Shown one piece after another: positions 25,820 through 33,157 of a DNA stretch of 64,000 nt. Under the pieces are notes generated by a model. The model ran no database searches. It was given only the letters and a program-made list of their open reading frames with translations, and was not told the DNA's origin. Numbering within the stretch: position 1 is the first letter of the stretch; each line of letters starts with the position of its first letter. The stretch is from Neobacillus bataviensis. Its GTDB lineage: Bacteria > Bacillota > Bacilli > Bacillales_B > DSM-18226. The translations under genes were made by a program, and so were the position numbers. The stretch is taken from contig NZ_JAHXYW010000002.1 in NCBI RefSeq assembly GCF_019969725.1, positions 682,001 to 746,000 of the forward strand. Direction: 5' to 3'.

Positions 25820-26596
25820 TTATTTTTGACTGATTAATTCCTTCTTGTCAACGGTTTGCTCTGCCGCAAGATAGTCATGGACAACTTTCGTACGAGGCAG
25901 AGAAAGGTCGGTGAGAATATGCGATGCCGACACAATTTCAAGCACTGGCAAATCAGCCATTGGTGCAAGCGCATGGGCAAATAGCTGCAAGCGGGCTGGG
26001 GAGGTCCAAGCGCCTTTAATCGTAATATCTGTAATTTCGCCGCGAACCAGCTCACAAATCCTCGGTTTCCCATCCTGGCCTCGAATTAGCTTTAGCATAA
26101 AATAGGGTTTGCAAATCTCTTCCCGAGCTTGCTCTAAATCAATTTGCTGGTGCTTATATCCCATAGTAGCGGTAGCCACTCTTAAAGTCCCATAATCCAG
26201 CGTTCCGACTAACGTATCTGAATCTATGTAAAGATTTGGTTTTCCAAGTTTTTTCGGGTAAGCTCCAACTTCTCTGCCTGCCGCAATCGCAGGGTGGTTA
26301 TCCACGTACATCGAGTGAACATAATCCCCTTTTTCGCCGTTGAAACTTACAGGGATGACTTGACCAGACTCCGTATAAGAGCCTAAGCCGGTTACGTCCG
26401 GCATGCGGATCAACTCGAACTTAACAAGTGGTTCATCGATTTCTAATGGCTCTGGAACTATTTTTCTCAATGCTTCTTTATCAGTACGATAAAGAATGTT
26501 CAAATATTCCCGGTTATTAAACCGATATGGTCCACGGGGAAATGCAGGAGCATCTAATGGTGTTGAGATTTGCTTAGCAACTTGATCTAGTTTCAT
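25820..26596 (-). CDS. adc: Acetoacetate decarboxylase
   Basis: A 258-residue enzyme that converts acetoacetate to acetone and CO2. The adjacent lysines Lys116-Lys117 (GAYPKKLGKP) correspond to the Schiff-base lysine and its pKa-lowering neighbour in the clostridial enzyme. PEPLEI and the YVDNHPAIAAGREVGAYP block are also conserved. The start was placed at the second methionine (26596), seven bases after GGATGAGA. It is divergent from a two-subunit CoA transferase that can supply acetoacetate. Confidence 0.88.
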   Translation of the reverse strand: MKLDQVAKQISTPLDAPAFPRGPYRFNNREYLNILYRTDKEALRKIVPEPLEIDEPLVKFELIRMPDVTGLGSYTESGQVIPVSFNGEKGDYVHSMYVDNHPAIAAGREVGAYPKKLGKPNLYIDSDTLVGTLDYGTLRVATATMGYKHQQIDLEQAREEICKPYFMLKLIRGQDGKPRICELVRGEITDITIKGAWTSPARLQLFAHALAPMADLPVLEIVSASHILTDLSLPRTKVVHDYLAAEQTVDKKELISQK

Positions 26597-26773
26597 ATTA
26601 ATTCTCATCCTTCCTTTGATCCCGGGTCAAAACTCGGAGATAATATTATTTATTAATGGTCTAAATGAAAAATAAATTTAGGCTAAAAAAATGCCGAAAT
26701 GAAGGGGAAACACAATAAGAACAAAGAAGAAATTTGTCGAAACTTTTTTCAAAAATTATTTATTTAATAACAA

Positions 26774-26802
26774 TTGACAGAAAATTTATTATTTTGTTTA
26801 AT
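26774..26802 (+). promoter_or_regulatory. Sigma-A promoter of the CoA-transferase operon
   Basis: TTGACA (26774-26779), a 17-base spacer and TTTAAT (26797-26802). The start of transcription would fall around 26809, in the operator described next. Confidence 0.7.
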
Positions 26803-26808
26803 AATAAC

Positions 26809-26826
26809 ATACCAACCGGTCAGTAT
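26809..26826. promoter_or_regulatory. Palindromic operator (TetR-type) at the CoA-transferase start site
   Basis: ATACCAACCGGTCAGTAT is an 18-bp inverted repeat (half sites ATACCAACC and ATACTGACC) centred on ACCGGT. It sits just downstream of the -10 box, so a bound repressor would block initiation. The ACCGGT-centred form is common for TetR-family regulators of fatty-acid and CoA metabolism. No regulator gene lies nearby. Confidence 0.6.
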
Positions 26827-26860
26827 CAATACAAAAAACAACAACAAAGGAGAATGGATG

Positions 26861-27547
26861 ATGAGCGCTACAATTAATCAAATTGAAACACATGTCCAAT
26901 TTTTATCATCTGAAGAAGCTGTTAAACAAATTCCTGAAGCAGCTAAAATTATGGTGGGTGGTTTTGGCTTTCCTGGGATGCCTAGATACCTATCAAAGGC
27001 TCTAATAAATAATACTAACCTACATAACCTTACCCTTATCATGAATAGCCTAGGCAGCGTGTCTGTCCTAAATGATTTATTCGTTCAGAACCGTATCAAA
27101 AAAGTGATTGGCAGCTTCTTTTCAACTAATAAGGATTTAGTAAAGGCTTATCGTGAGGGGAATGTAGAGATTGAGCTGTTGCCTCAAGGTACGTTTACTG
27201 AAGCCATTCGACTGGGAGGAGCGGGGATCCCGGCTTTTTATACTCCGACTGCCGCGGGTACGGATTTAGCAAAAGGAAAAGAAATTCGTGTCTTTAATGG
27301 CCGCGAACATGTTCTTGAACATTCTTTAACCGCTGATGTAGCAATTATCAGGGCACATAAAGCAGATAAGGCTGGTAATCTTGTCTACAAAAAAACGGCT
27401 CAGAATTTCAATCCAGTAATGGCGACTGCCGCGAAGCTGACAATTGTAGAAGTAGATGAAATTGTTGAAATTGGAGAACTTGATCCAGATTCAATCGTTA
27501 CACCATTTATCTTTGTGGATATCGTTGTGAAGAGGGAGGAAATTTAA
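26861..27547 (+). CDS. atoD: 3-oxoacid/acetate CoA-transferase subunit A
   Basis: A 228-residue subunit of a two-subunit class I CoA transferase, which moves CoA between acetoacetyl-CoA and acetate, succinate or butyrate. The glycine-rich GGFGFPGMP near residue 30 is the CoA-binding signature of the alpha subunit. AAAGGAG lies upstream of two adjacent ATGs, the second with better spacing. The beta gene begins one base after its stop. The acceptor acid cannot be read from sequence. Confidence 0.88.
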   Translation: MSATINQIETHVQFLSSEEAVKQIPEAAKIMVGGFGFPGMPRYLSKALINNTNLHNLTLIMNSLGSVSVLNDLFVQNRIKKVIGSFFSTNKDLVKAYREGNVEIELLPQGTFTEAIRLGGAGIPAFYTPTAAGTDLAKGKEIRVFNGREHVLEHSLTADVAIIRAHKADKAGNLVYKKTAQNFNPVMATAAKLTIVEVDEIVEIGELDPDSIVTPFIFVDIVVKREEI

Positions 27548-27548
27548 A

Positions 27549-28253
27549 ATGAGTGATTCAATTAAGCATTACATTGCATGGCGATGCGCACAAGAATTAA
27601 AATCAGGTGTTGTGAATCTTGGAATTGGTATCCCTACCTTGGTTGCCGATTATTTACCGAAGGGACGGATCACCCTCCATTCTGAAAATGGCATTCTTGG
27701 GGTTGGACCTGAGCCGGGGCCAGATGAAATCGTGCAGAATGTCGATCAAATGGATTTGGTAAATGCTTCAGGTGTACAACCGATTACAGCTTTGCCTCAT
27801 GCTTCCTACTTTGATAGTTCCCTCTCTTTTGCGATCATGCGAGGAGGACATCTGGATGCTACTGTAATTGGTGCCTTGCAGGTATCTGAAGGTGGGGATA
27901 TTGCAAGCTGGGCTGTACCAGGGAAGGATGTTCTTGGGGTAGGTGGAGCAATGGATCTGGTTATTGGAGCTAAACGAGTAATCGCGGCCCTGACCCATCT
28001 TTCACCTAAAGGAGAACCGAAGATTCTTCAAGAGTGTACCTATCCTCTTACTGCTAAAAAAAGAGTGGATACTATTGTCACCGAATATGCAGTATTTAAA
28101 TTCCGTGAGGGGCGTTTATGGTTAGTAGAATTGGTAGATGAACTTACCTTAGAACAATTGAAGGAAATGACACCTGCTTCATATGAAATTGCAGACGATT
28201 TTCAATGGGTTCAAAGAAAAGAATTAATAGAAAAAGAGCTAGTCCTAAAATAA
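27549..28253 (+). CDS. atoA: 3-oxoacid/acetate CoA-transferase subunit B
   Basis: A 234-residue beta subunit carrying the catalytic glutamate (Glu46 in SENGILGVG), which forms the glutamyl-CoA thioester. Further family blocks are NLGIGIPTLVADYL and GGAMDLVIGAK. GGGAGGAAATTTAAA precedes the ATG, which overlaps the end of the alpha gene. With the divergent adc gene it gives the same enzyme pair as the clostridial ctfAB-adc acetone pathway. Confidence 0.9.
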   Translation: MSDSIKHYIAWRCAQELKSGVVNLGIGIPTLVADYLPKGRITLHSENGILGVGPEPGPDEIVQNVDQMDLVNASGVQPITALPHASYFDSSLSFAIMRGGHLDATVIGALQVSEGGDIASWAVPGKDVLGVGGAMDLVIGAKRVIAALTHLSPKGEPKILQECTYPLTAKKRVDTIVTEYAVFKFREGRLWLVELVDELTLEQLKEMTPASYEIADDFQWVQRKELIEKELVLK

Positions 28254-28255
28254 AC

Positions 28256-28286
28256 AAAAGGCTGTTGATTCGCTCAACAGCCTTTT
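28256..28286. terminator. Bidirectional terminator
   Basis: Perfect 13-bp stem AAAAGGCTGTTGA / TCAACAGCCTTTT between the convergent CoA-transferase and POT genes. Confidence 0.88.
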
Positions 28287-28294
28287 AACTTTAA

Positions 28295-29785
28295 TTAACG
28301 TACACCTTTCATGAAGCTTTGAATCTTTGGTGAAAGAATAAATAGGATAATACCAAGGACGATCGAAGCTCCACCGATTACACCGAAGTATGTCATTTCG
28401 GTTTCTGGTGTATAGAATTTAACAATTTGTGCATTAAGAGCTTGTGCAGCCGCACTTGCTAAGAACCATAAACTCATCGTTTGTGCTGAGAAGGCAGCTG
28501 GTGCTAATTTTGTAGTTGCTGATAATCCAACAGGTGATAAGAGTAATTCGCCAAATACGCAAATTAAGTAACTTAAAACAAGCCATAATGGATTAACTAA
28601 TGAATCTGAACCACCAAGGTAAGCAGGTAAAAGGATAACAAGGAAAGATACGCCTGCGAACAATAATGATAACGAGAATTTCTGCGGAATCGTCGGCTGG
28701 CGTTTTCCTAATTTTACCCAAATTGCTGCAAAGATAGGTGCAAAAATGATAATAAATAATGGGTTTAAAGATTGGAACCATGCAGGAGAAATGTGGATTC
28801 CCGCAAAGTCTAACTGTGTGCGTGTATCTGCATAACTAGCAAGGATGGTTGAGCCTTGCTCTTGAATTGACCAGAACATTACAGCTGCAATAAATAACGG
28901 AATATAGGCAATGACCCGTGAACGTTCTACTGCTGTTGTTTTAGGGCTGCGGTACATGACAATGAAATACATGGTAGGAATCAAAATACCAAGGATAGTT
29001 ACTAGATTGATAAAGCTCTCAAATGTTAACATTCCCATTGAAACTAAAACAATACATAAAACCGCAATAATGACTGCACCTAATCCAATAATTGTGAAAA
29101 CTTTTTTCTTTTCAGCAGGGGACAATGGATTATGAACCACTGTACCAGCAAGGCCGAGATTCTTTTTCTTTGTTAAAATAAATACGATTAATCCTAAGAA
29201 CATCCCGACAGCAGCAATACCAAATCCTAAATGGAAGCTGTAATCCATAACAGATCCAACGATTAACGGTGATAAAAATGCCCCTGCGTTAATCCCCATA
29301 TAGAAAATAGTAAAACCTGCATCACGGCGATTGTCTTCTTCACTGTACATTTCTCCTACAACAGTCGAAACGTTTGGCTTCAGAAGTCCTGTACCAAGGA
29401 CGATTAATACCATCGATAAGAAGAACATTGAAACGCTTCCTGGTATGGCAAGAACGATATGACCAAACATGATCAAAATTCCACCGTAAAAAACGGCTTT
29501 TGACGTACCAAAAATTCTGTCAGCTAACCAACCGCCGATAATTCCGGACATATAAACGAGTGATCCGTAAATGGACATAATGGAGAGAGCGAGGGTTTTA
29601 TCAATGCCCAATCCACCTTTGGAAACTTCGTAGTACATATAGAATACAAGGATAGCTCTCATTCCATAATACGAAAAACGCTCCCAAAATTCCGTAAAGA
29701 ACAGTGTAAATAATCCTTTAGGATGTCCAAAAAATCCCTTTTGAGGTACACTGTCCACAATTTTCTGTCTATTCAAGTCTGACAT
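28295..29785 (-). CDS. dtpT: POT/PTR2 family di- and tripeptide:proton symporter
   Basis: A 496-residue membrane protein of about fourteen helices that imports small peptides with protons. The proton-coupling motif ExxERFSYYG is present (FWERFSYYGMRAILVFYMY), as are the PTR2 signature GGWLADRIFGTSKAVFYGG and the late block FSLSLLFAG...LSATTKLAP. AAGGGAGGT precedes the ATG. A promoter TTGACG-17-TATTAT lies at 29813-29841, and a near-consensus cre is placed upstream of it. Confidence 0.88.
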   Translation of the reverse strand: MSDLNRQKIVDSVPQKGFFGHPKGLFTLFFTEFWERFSYYGMRAILVFYMYYEVSKGGLGIDKTLALSIMSIYGSLVYMSGIIGGWLADRIFGTSKAVFYGGILIMFGHIVLAIPGSVSMFFLSMVLIVLGTGLLKPNVSTVVGEMYSEEDNRRDAGFTIFYMGINAGAFLSPLIVGSVMDYSFHLGFGIAAVGMFLGLIVFILTKKKNLGLAGTVVHNPLSPAEKKKVFTIIGLGAVIIAVLCIVLVSMGMLTFESFINLVTILGILIPTMYFIVMYRSPKTTAVERSRVIAYIPLFIAAVMFWSIQEQGSTILASYADTRTQLDFAGIHISPAWFQSLNPLFIIIFAPIFAAIWVKLGKRQPTIPQKFSLSLLFAGVSFLVILLPAYLGGSDSLVNPLWLVLSYLICVFGELLLSPVGLSATTKLAPAAFSAQTMSLWFLASAAAQALNAQIVKFYTPETEMTYFGVIGGASIVLGIILFILSPKIQSFMKGVR

Positions 29786-29812
29786 CTTACTACCTCCCTT
29801 TTTTACTATTTT

Positions 29813-29841
29813 ATAATACTTTTTTTGTTTAGAATCGTCAA
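29813..29841 (-). promoter_or_regulatory. Promoter of the peptide symporter gene
   Basis: On the minus strand TTGACG (29841-29836), a 17-base spacer and TATTAT (29818-29813). The start site would be near 29806. Confidence 0.65.
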
Positions 29842-29863
29842 AAACTTTTTTTGGAAATCAAGA

Positions 29864-29878
29864 ATGTAAGCGATTTAA
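29864..29878 (-). promoter_or_regulatory. Candidate cre (CcpA) site, symporter gene
   Basis: ATGTAAGCGATTTAA differs from WTGNAANCGNWNNCW at one position. It is centred about 65 bases before the predicted start site, a position from which CcpA could activate rather than repress. Confidence 0.3.
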
Positions 29879-30020
29879 ATCCTTGATAATAGTGGGTTTT
29901 CAAGAATAATGAGGTTAAAAGAAAGTTTTTTTAAAATAATAATTTTATTCGGAAAAATAGAATTTTCACTTAAAACAACTCTTAGGAAAATTGATTATGT
30001 TTCGAGGATTCTGAAATAAT

Positions 30021-30057
30021 AAAAGCCCTTGGTTTTTTAATTGCTAAACCAAGGGCT
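30021..30057 (-). terminator. Terminator of the UvrC-like gene
   Basis: Perfect 12-bp stem AGCCCTTGGTTT / AAACCAAGGGCT; on the minus strand it is followed by TTTTATTATT. Confidence 0.85.
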
Positions 30058-31139
30058 CATTTATAATGAAAAATTAGTTCATAAAGGGCTTCATCTATTA
30101 AGGCTGTTTTTTTAGATTCAATCCCATTCTCAGGGATAATTTTAAAGCTGCAGTTTTCGCTCTTTATATAACTATAGATGATTTGCGCTTCATCAAGATC
30201 CTCTTTGCTTACCTTCGTGGTGGAAGAGGTCGTATTAAAATAGGTTAATATTTTTTCTTTAATGCTCGAAAGAAGTTCAAGCTCATTTGTACTTCCCAAA
30301 TGATACTTTCCACTAAATAAAACTTTATTACCCTTAATAAAAAACAGTTTAAAAGTGGATTCAGTTAAGGATTCCCTGACAACTAAATTTTTATCTTCTT
30401 CAGTAAACTCAATGACTTGCTCCTTATAGATAATAGCGTTTATTGCATCTAGCATGTTTCGATATTTTGACGCAGCCTCAAAATCATATTGTTCGGAAGC
30501 ATTAATCATGCTTTGATTTAGTTCCTCAAGTATGCTAAAGTCGGTGCCGCTAAGTAAATCAATTATTTTGTTTATAATGTTATCGTAATGATCAAGTGCT
30601 TGTCCTCCAAGACACATGCCAATACACAATCCTAAGGAATAGTTTAAGCATGGCCCATTTTTCATAAAAGGATTACTGCAGCTTATTTTAAAAGCTTCTT
30701 TTAATCCTTGAATGGCTCTTTCTGCCGTGTATTTGTTAATAAAGGGCCCAAAATATTGATTAGTGTCATTTTCGATAAATTTATCTGTTACTTCTAATAT
30801 TTGATGGCCTTTTTCCATTTTAATAACGATATAGGTATATGATTTTGGACTTTTCATCTTTCTATTAAAAATAGGCTTGATTTCTTTTATTAATTTACAT
30901 TCCAGCATAAATGCTTCAAATTCTGTATCTGTAAGGATATAGTCAAAATCATTTAGGTTTGCCACGAGCTTTTTTATTTTTTGTGGATGAGCTTTTAAGT
31001 TTTGAAAATAAGATTGCACTCTTTTCTTAAGACTTTTTGCTTTTCCAACATAAATGATGTGGCCTTGGGAATCTTTCATCAGATAAACCCCAGGTGATAG
31101 AGGCAGGTTCTTTACCTTTTCTTTAATATTCAAATGCAT
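30057..31139 (-). CDS. UvrC-like GIY-YIG nuclease without RNase H-like domain (Cho-like)
   Basis: A 360-residue protein resembling the N-terminal half of UvrC. The GIY-YIG nuclease covers 14-90 (SPGVYLM, IIYVGKAKSLKKR, EFEAFMLE). Four cysteines at 154, 164, 172 and 176 match the UvrC iron-sulfur ligands. A UVR-type helix pair follows near 210-235 (YDFEAASKYRNML). UvrC normally has about 590-610 residues; the C-terminal endonuclease and HhH domains are missing. E. coli Cho has the same design and makes only the 3' incision. AT-rich compared with its neighbours. Confidence 0.8.
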   Translation of the reverse strand: MHLNIKEKVKNLPLSPGVYLMKDSQGHIIYVGKAKSLKKRVQSYFQNLKAHPQKIKKLVANLNDFDYILTDTEFEAFMLECKLIKEIKPIFNRKMKSPKSYTYIVIKMEKGHQILEVTDKFIENDTNQYFGPFINKYTAERAIQGLKEAFKISCSNPFMKNGPCLNYSLGLCIGMCLGGQALDHYDNIINKIIDLLSGTDFSILEELNQSMINASEQYDFEAASKYRNMLDAINAIIYKEQVIEFTEEDKNLVVRESLTESTFKLFFIKGNKVLFSGKYHLGSTNELELLSSIKEKILTYFNTTSSTTKVSKEDLDEAQIIYSYIKSENCSFKIIPENGIESKKTALIDEALYELIFHYK

Positions 31140-31183
31140 TCCCTCTCTAAACGATAACTTGATAAATGTTATTTTAACACACT

Positions 31184-31214
31184 AAAAAACCAAATTGGTT
31201 TTAACAATCTGGTT
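31184..31214 (-). terminator. Terminator of the DoxX-like gene
   Basis: On the minus strand AACCAGATTG pairs with CAATTTGGTT (two imperfect positions), followed by six T residues. Confidence 0.6.
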
Positions 31215-31231
31215 CTACTTGGATTGAATGT

Positions 31232-31597
31232 TCAATTGCGATACCTCTTATATAGATAGAAGAGTAATAATATCATCACAATATCTAGTCTTGCATTGAA
31301 AGCAAATTGAAGCAGACCGGTATTTAATGTTGGCAATTTGGTTAAAAAAAGAGTTGCAATCATAATTCCAATTAAAGGGATCACCGCATTTTTAACCGCT
31401 TTATTAACCAATATTAAAAGGCCGCAAACAATTTCTAGTAAAATAACAACCTTTAATATTATATGAGGATAGGGTAGTCCTAAACGGAGAAAACTGCTTG
31501 CCAGTTCAGCACTCATTAATTTCATAAGTCCAGATGTAATAAATACATAGGCCACTGCAAGTCGAATTAGATTGCTTGTTGAAAACGAAGTATAAAT
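31232..31597 (-). CDS. DoxX-family membrane protein, possible ATT start
   Basis: A four-helix membrane protein of the DoxX/MauE type (ITSGLMKL in helix 1, LEIVCGLLILV, MIATLFLTKLP). The first in-frame standard start, GTG at 31555, has no ribosome site and would cut into helix 1. The frame stays open upstream, and AAGGGGGG lies six bases before an ATT at 31597, giving a complete first helix and 121 residues (IYTSFSTSNLIRLAV start). ATT starts are rare, infC being the known case. Its role in quinone or redox reactions is only inferred from the family. Confidence 0.65.
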   Translation of the reverse strand: MYTSFSTSNLIRLAVAYVFITSGLMKLMSAELASSFLRLGLPYPHIILKVVILLEIVCGLLILVNKAVKNAVIPLIGIMIATLFLTKLPTLNTGLLQFAFNARLDIVMILLLFYLYKRYRN

Positions 31598-31649
31598 GAG
31601 AATCCCCCCTTATCCATAAATGTATGCAAAAATTGGGACAATCCATTAC

Positions 31650-31684
31650 AAAAAAATAAAAAGACCCTATTTTTATAGGATCTT
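31650..31684 (-). terminator. Terminator of the EthD-family gene
   Basis: AAGATCCTAT / ATAGGGTCTT on the minus strand (G-U pair), followed by TTTATTTTTT. Confidence 0.75.
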
Positions 31685-31694
31685 ACCTTCGTTT

Positions 31695-31997
31695 CTAATC
31701 TACTATCGCAATTACAGGCGGCTTATTCAAGAATTGCATAAGATTTAATACATCTCCTTGCACTTCACGACCCTCAGGAGATGCCAATGCCTGCCCTAAT
31801 GTCTGGGGATCATCAAAATGAAGCTCTGCAATGAGAAATAAATCTTCATTCGTATTTTGAACTTGTAAAACGTGATGAATTTCAGCCCCTTTAAGATTAG
31901 GGATTCTTTGCACTAGAGGTATATGTACATTGTAATAATACTTTTCAAATCCCTCTTTATCTTTTGGTTGATTATACATAACAATAACCTTTGCCAT
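31695..31997 (-). CDS. EthD-family small protein
   Basis: A 100-residue ferredoxin-like-fold protein. The EthD pattern reads KVIVMYNQPKDKEGFEKYYYNVHIPL near the start, with the His of VHIP, and LHFDDPQTLGQALASPEG later. Family members support monooxygenase or polyketide steps, or act as dimeric lyase-like barrels; a specific role here is unknown. AAAGGGGCAGGGTT precedes the ATG. Confidence 0.82.
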   Translation of the reverse strand: MAKVIVMYNQPKDKEGFEKYYYNVHIPLVQRIPNLKGAEIHHVLQVQNTNEDLFLIAELHFDDPQTLGQALASPEGREVQGDVLNLMQFLNKPPVIAIVD

Positions 31998-32123
31998 AAC
32001 CCTGCCCCTTTCAAAATTTCGTGGTATTTTTTACCTAATAACATTATAAAGGGGGAAAATTCCTTGTATTATCAAAACTGTTCGACAAATATTTCCTTTA
32101 GTGCGCCTTTTGATGCCTCTTTT

Positions 32124-32173
32124 GGTGCCTGACACCACTCGTGGACATTTGTCCACCGGTGGTGTCAGGCACC
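32124..32173. repeat. GTGCCTGACACC long hairpin repeat
   Basis: A near-perfect inverted repeat whose arms start GGTGCCTGACACCAC and end in the complement, with inner CGTGGAC/GTCCACCG and the loop ATTT. A related sequence forms the terminator at 34795-34836. The element type recurs in Bacillaceae intergenic regions. It lies between the EthD gene and the mta promoter. Confidence 0.75.
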
Positions 32174-32207
32174 ATTTTATTAAAACGAAAATTAGGCAAA
32201 ATACTAA

Positions 32208-32238
32208 TTGACATTGACGCTGCGTTAAGGTGTATCGT
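32208..32238 (+). promoter_or_regulatory. mta: MerR-type promoter of mta with 19-bp spacer
   Basis: TTGACA (32208-32213) and TATCGT (32233-32238) are separated by 19 bases, the long spacer that MerR regulators untwist to activate. The spacer contains TTGACGCTGCGTTAAGG. The adjacent regulator gene is therefore probably autoregulated. Confidence 0.6.
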
Positions 32239-32259
32239 TAGCTATGAGGAGATGATCGA

Positions 32260-33024
32260 ATGGAATATACAGTGCAAAAGCTAGCAAGTCTCGCGGGTGT
32301 CAGTACCAGAACGCTCAGGTATTATGATGAAATTGGAATTCTTAAGCCGGCAAGAATCAATTCGTCAGGATACAGGATTTATGGGCAAGCAGAAGTGGAT
32401 AGACTCCAGCAAATTCTATTCTACCGAGAATTAGGAGTAGGCTTGGACAGCATTAAAGAAATCGTTACGGCTCCTTCCTTTAACGGTGCAAAGGCCCTCA
32501 GGGAACATCGCGAGAAGCTCCTCGAAAAGCGGATTCAATTAGATTTATTAATTGCTAATGTTGAAAAAACAATAGCACAATCAGAAGGGAGAATGAACAT
32601 GTCAAATAAAGAAAAGTTTGAAGGCTTTAAGAAAAAAATGATAGATGATAATGAGATAAAGTATGGAAAAGAAATTCGCCAAAAGTACGGAAATGATACG
32701 GTCGATAAATCAAATGCGAAACTGCAAAATATGACAGAGGAACAGTATACGGAAGTGTCAAAGCTAGCAGAACAAGTCCAGGAAACCTTGGCGGAAGCTT
32801 TTAAAACAGGTGATCCAGCAGGGGAGCTGGCGCAAAAAGCAGCCGATCTTCATAAGCAATGGCTCACTTATTATTGGCACGAATACAGCAAAGAAGCCCA
32901 CGCAGGACTTGCACAAATGTATGTCGATGATGAAAGATTTACCGCCTATTATGATAAAGAACAGCCAGGGACAGCAGAATTTTTAAGGGATGCCATCCAA
33001 ATTTATACTGGAATGAAAAAATAG
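32260..33024 (+). CDS. mta: MerR-family activator with TipAS ligand domain (Mta-like)
   Basis: A 254-residue regulator. The N-terminal winged helix (YTVQKLASLAGVSTRTLRYYDEIGIL, GYRIYGQAEVDRLQQILFYRELG) is followed by a coiled-coil dimer helix (residues 75-115) and a C-terminal TipAS domain (WLTYYWHEYSKEAHAGLAQMYVDDERFTAYYD) that binds thiopeptides or other amphipathic molecules. B. subtilis Mta has the same size and activates multidrug transporters. No transporter is adjacent, so only self-control is visible. GAGGAG lies before the ATG. Confidence 0.88.
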   Translation: MEYTVQKLASLAGVSTRTLRYYDEIGILKPARINSSGYRIYGQAEVDRLQQILFYRELGVGLDSIKEIVTAPSFNGAKALREHREKLLEKRIQLDLLIANVEKTIAQSEGRMNMSNKEKFEGFKKKMIDDNEIKYGKEIRQKYGNDTVDKSNAKLQNMTEEQYTEVSKLAEQVQETLAEAFKTGDPAGELAQKAADLHKQWLTYYWHEYSKEAHAGLAQMYVDDERFTAYYDKEQPGTAEFLRDAIQIYTGMKK

Positions 33025-33030
33025 ACAATA

Positions 33031-33078
33031 AAAAGACCCTGTTAATGTCCAATCCCAAGCATTACAGGGTCTTTTGCT
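33031..33078 (+). terminator. mta terminator
   Basis: 12-bp perfect stem AAAAGACCCTGT / ACAGGGTCTTTT with a loop of about 21 bases, then GCTTTTTG. Confidence 0.8.
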
Positions 33079-33157
33079 TTTTGATTTATCGTAACTTTGC
33101 CTTTATAATAAATACTGAAAATTATGAAATTTTAACCAAAAGGGAGTGAGCCATTCC

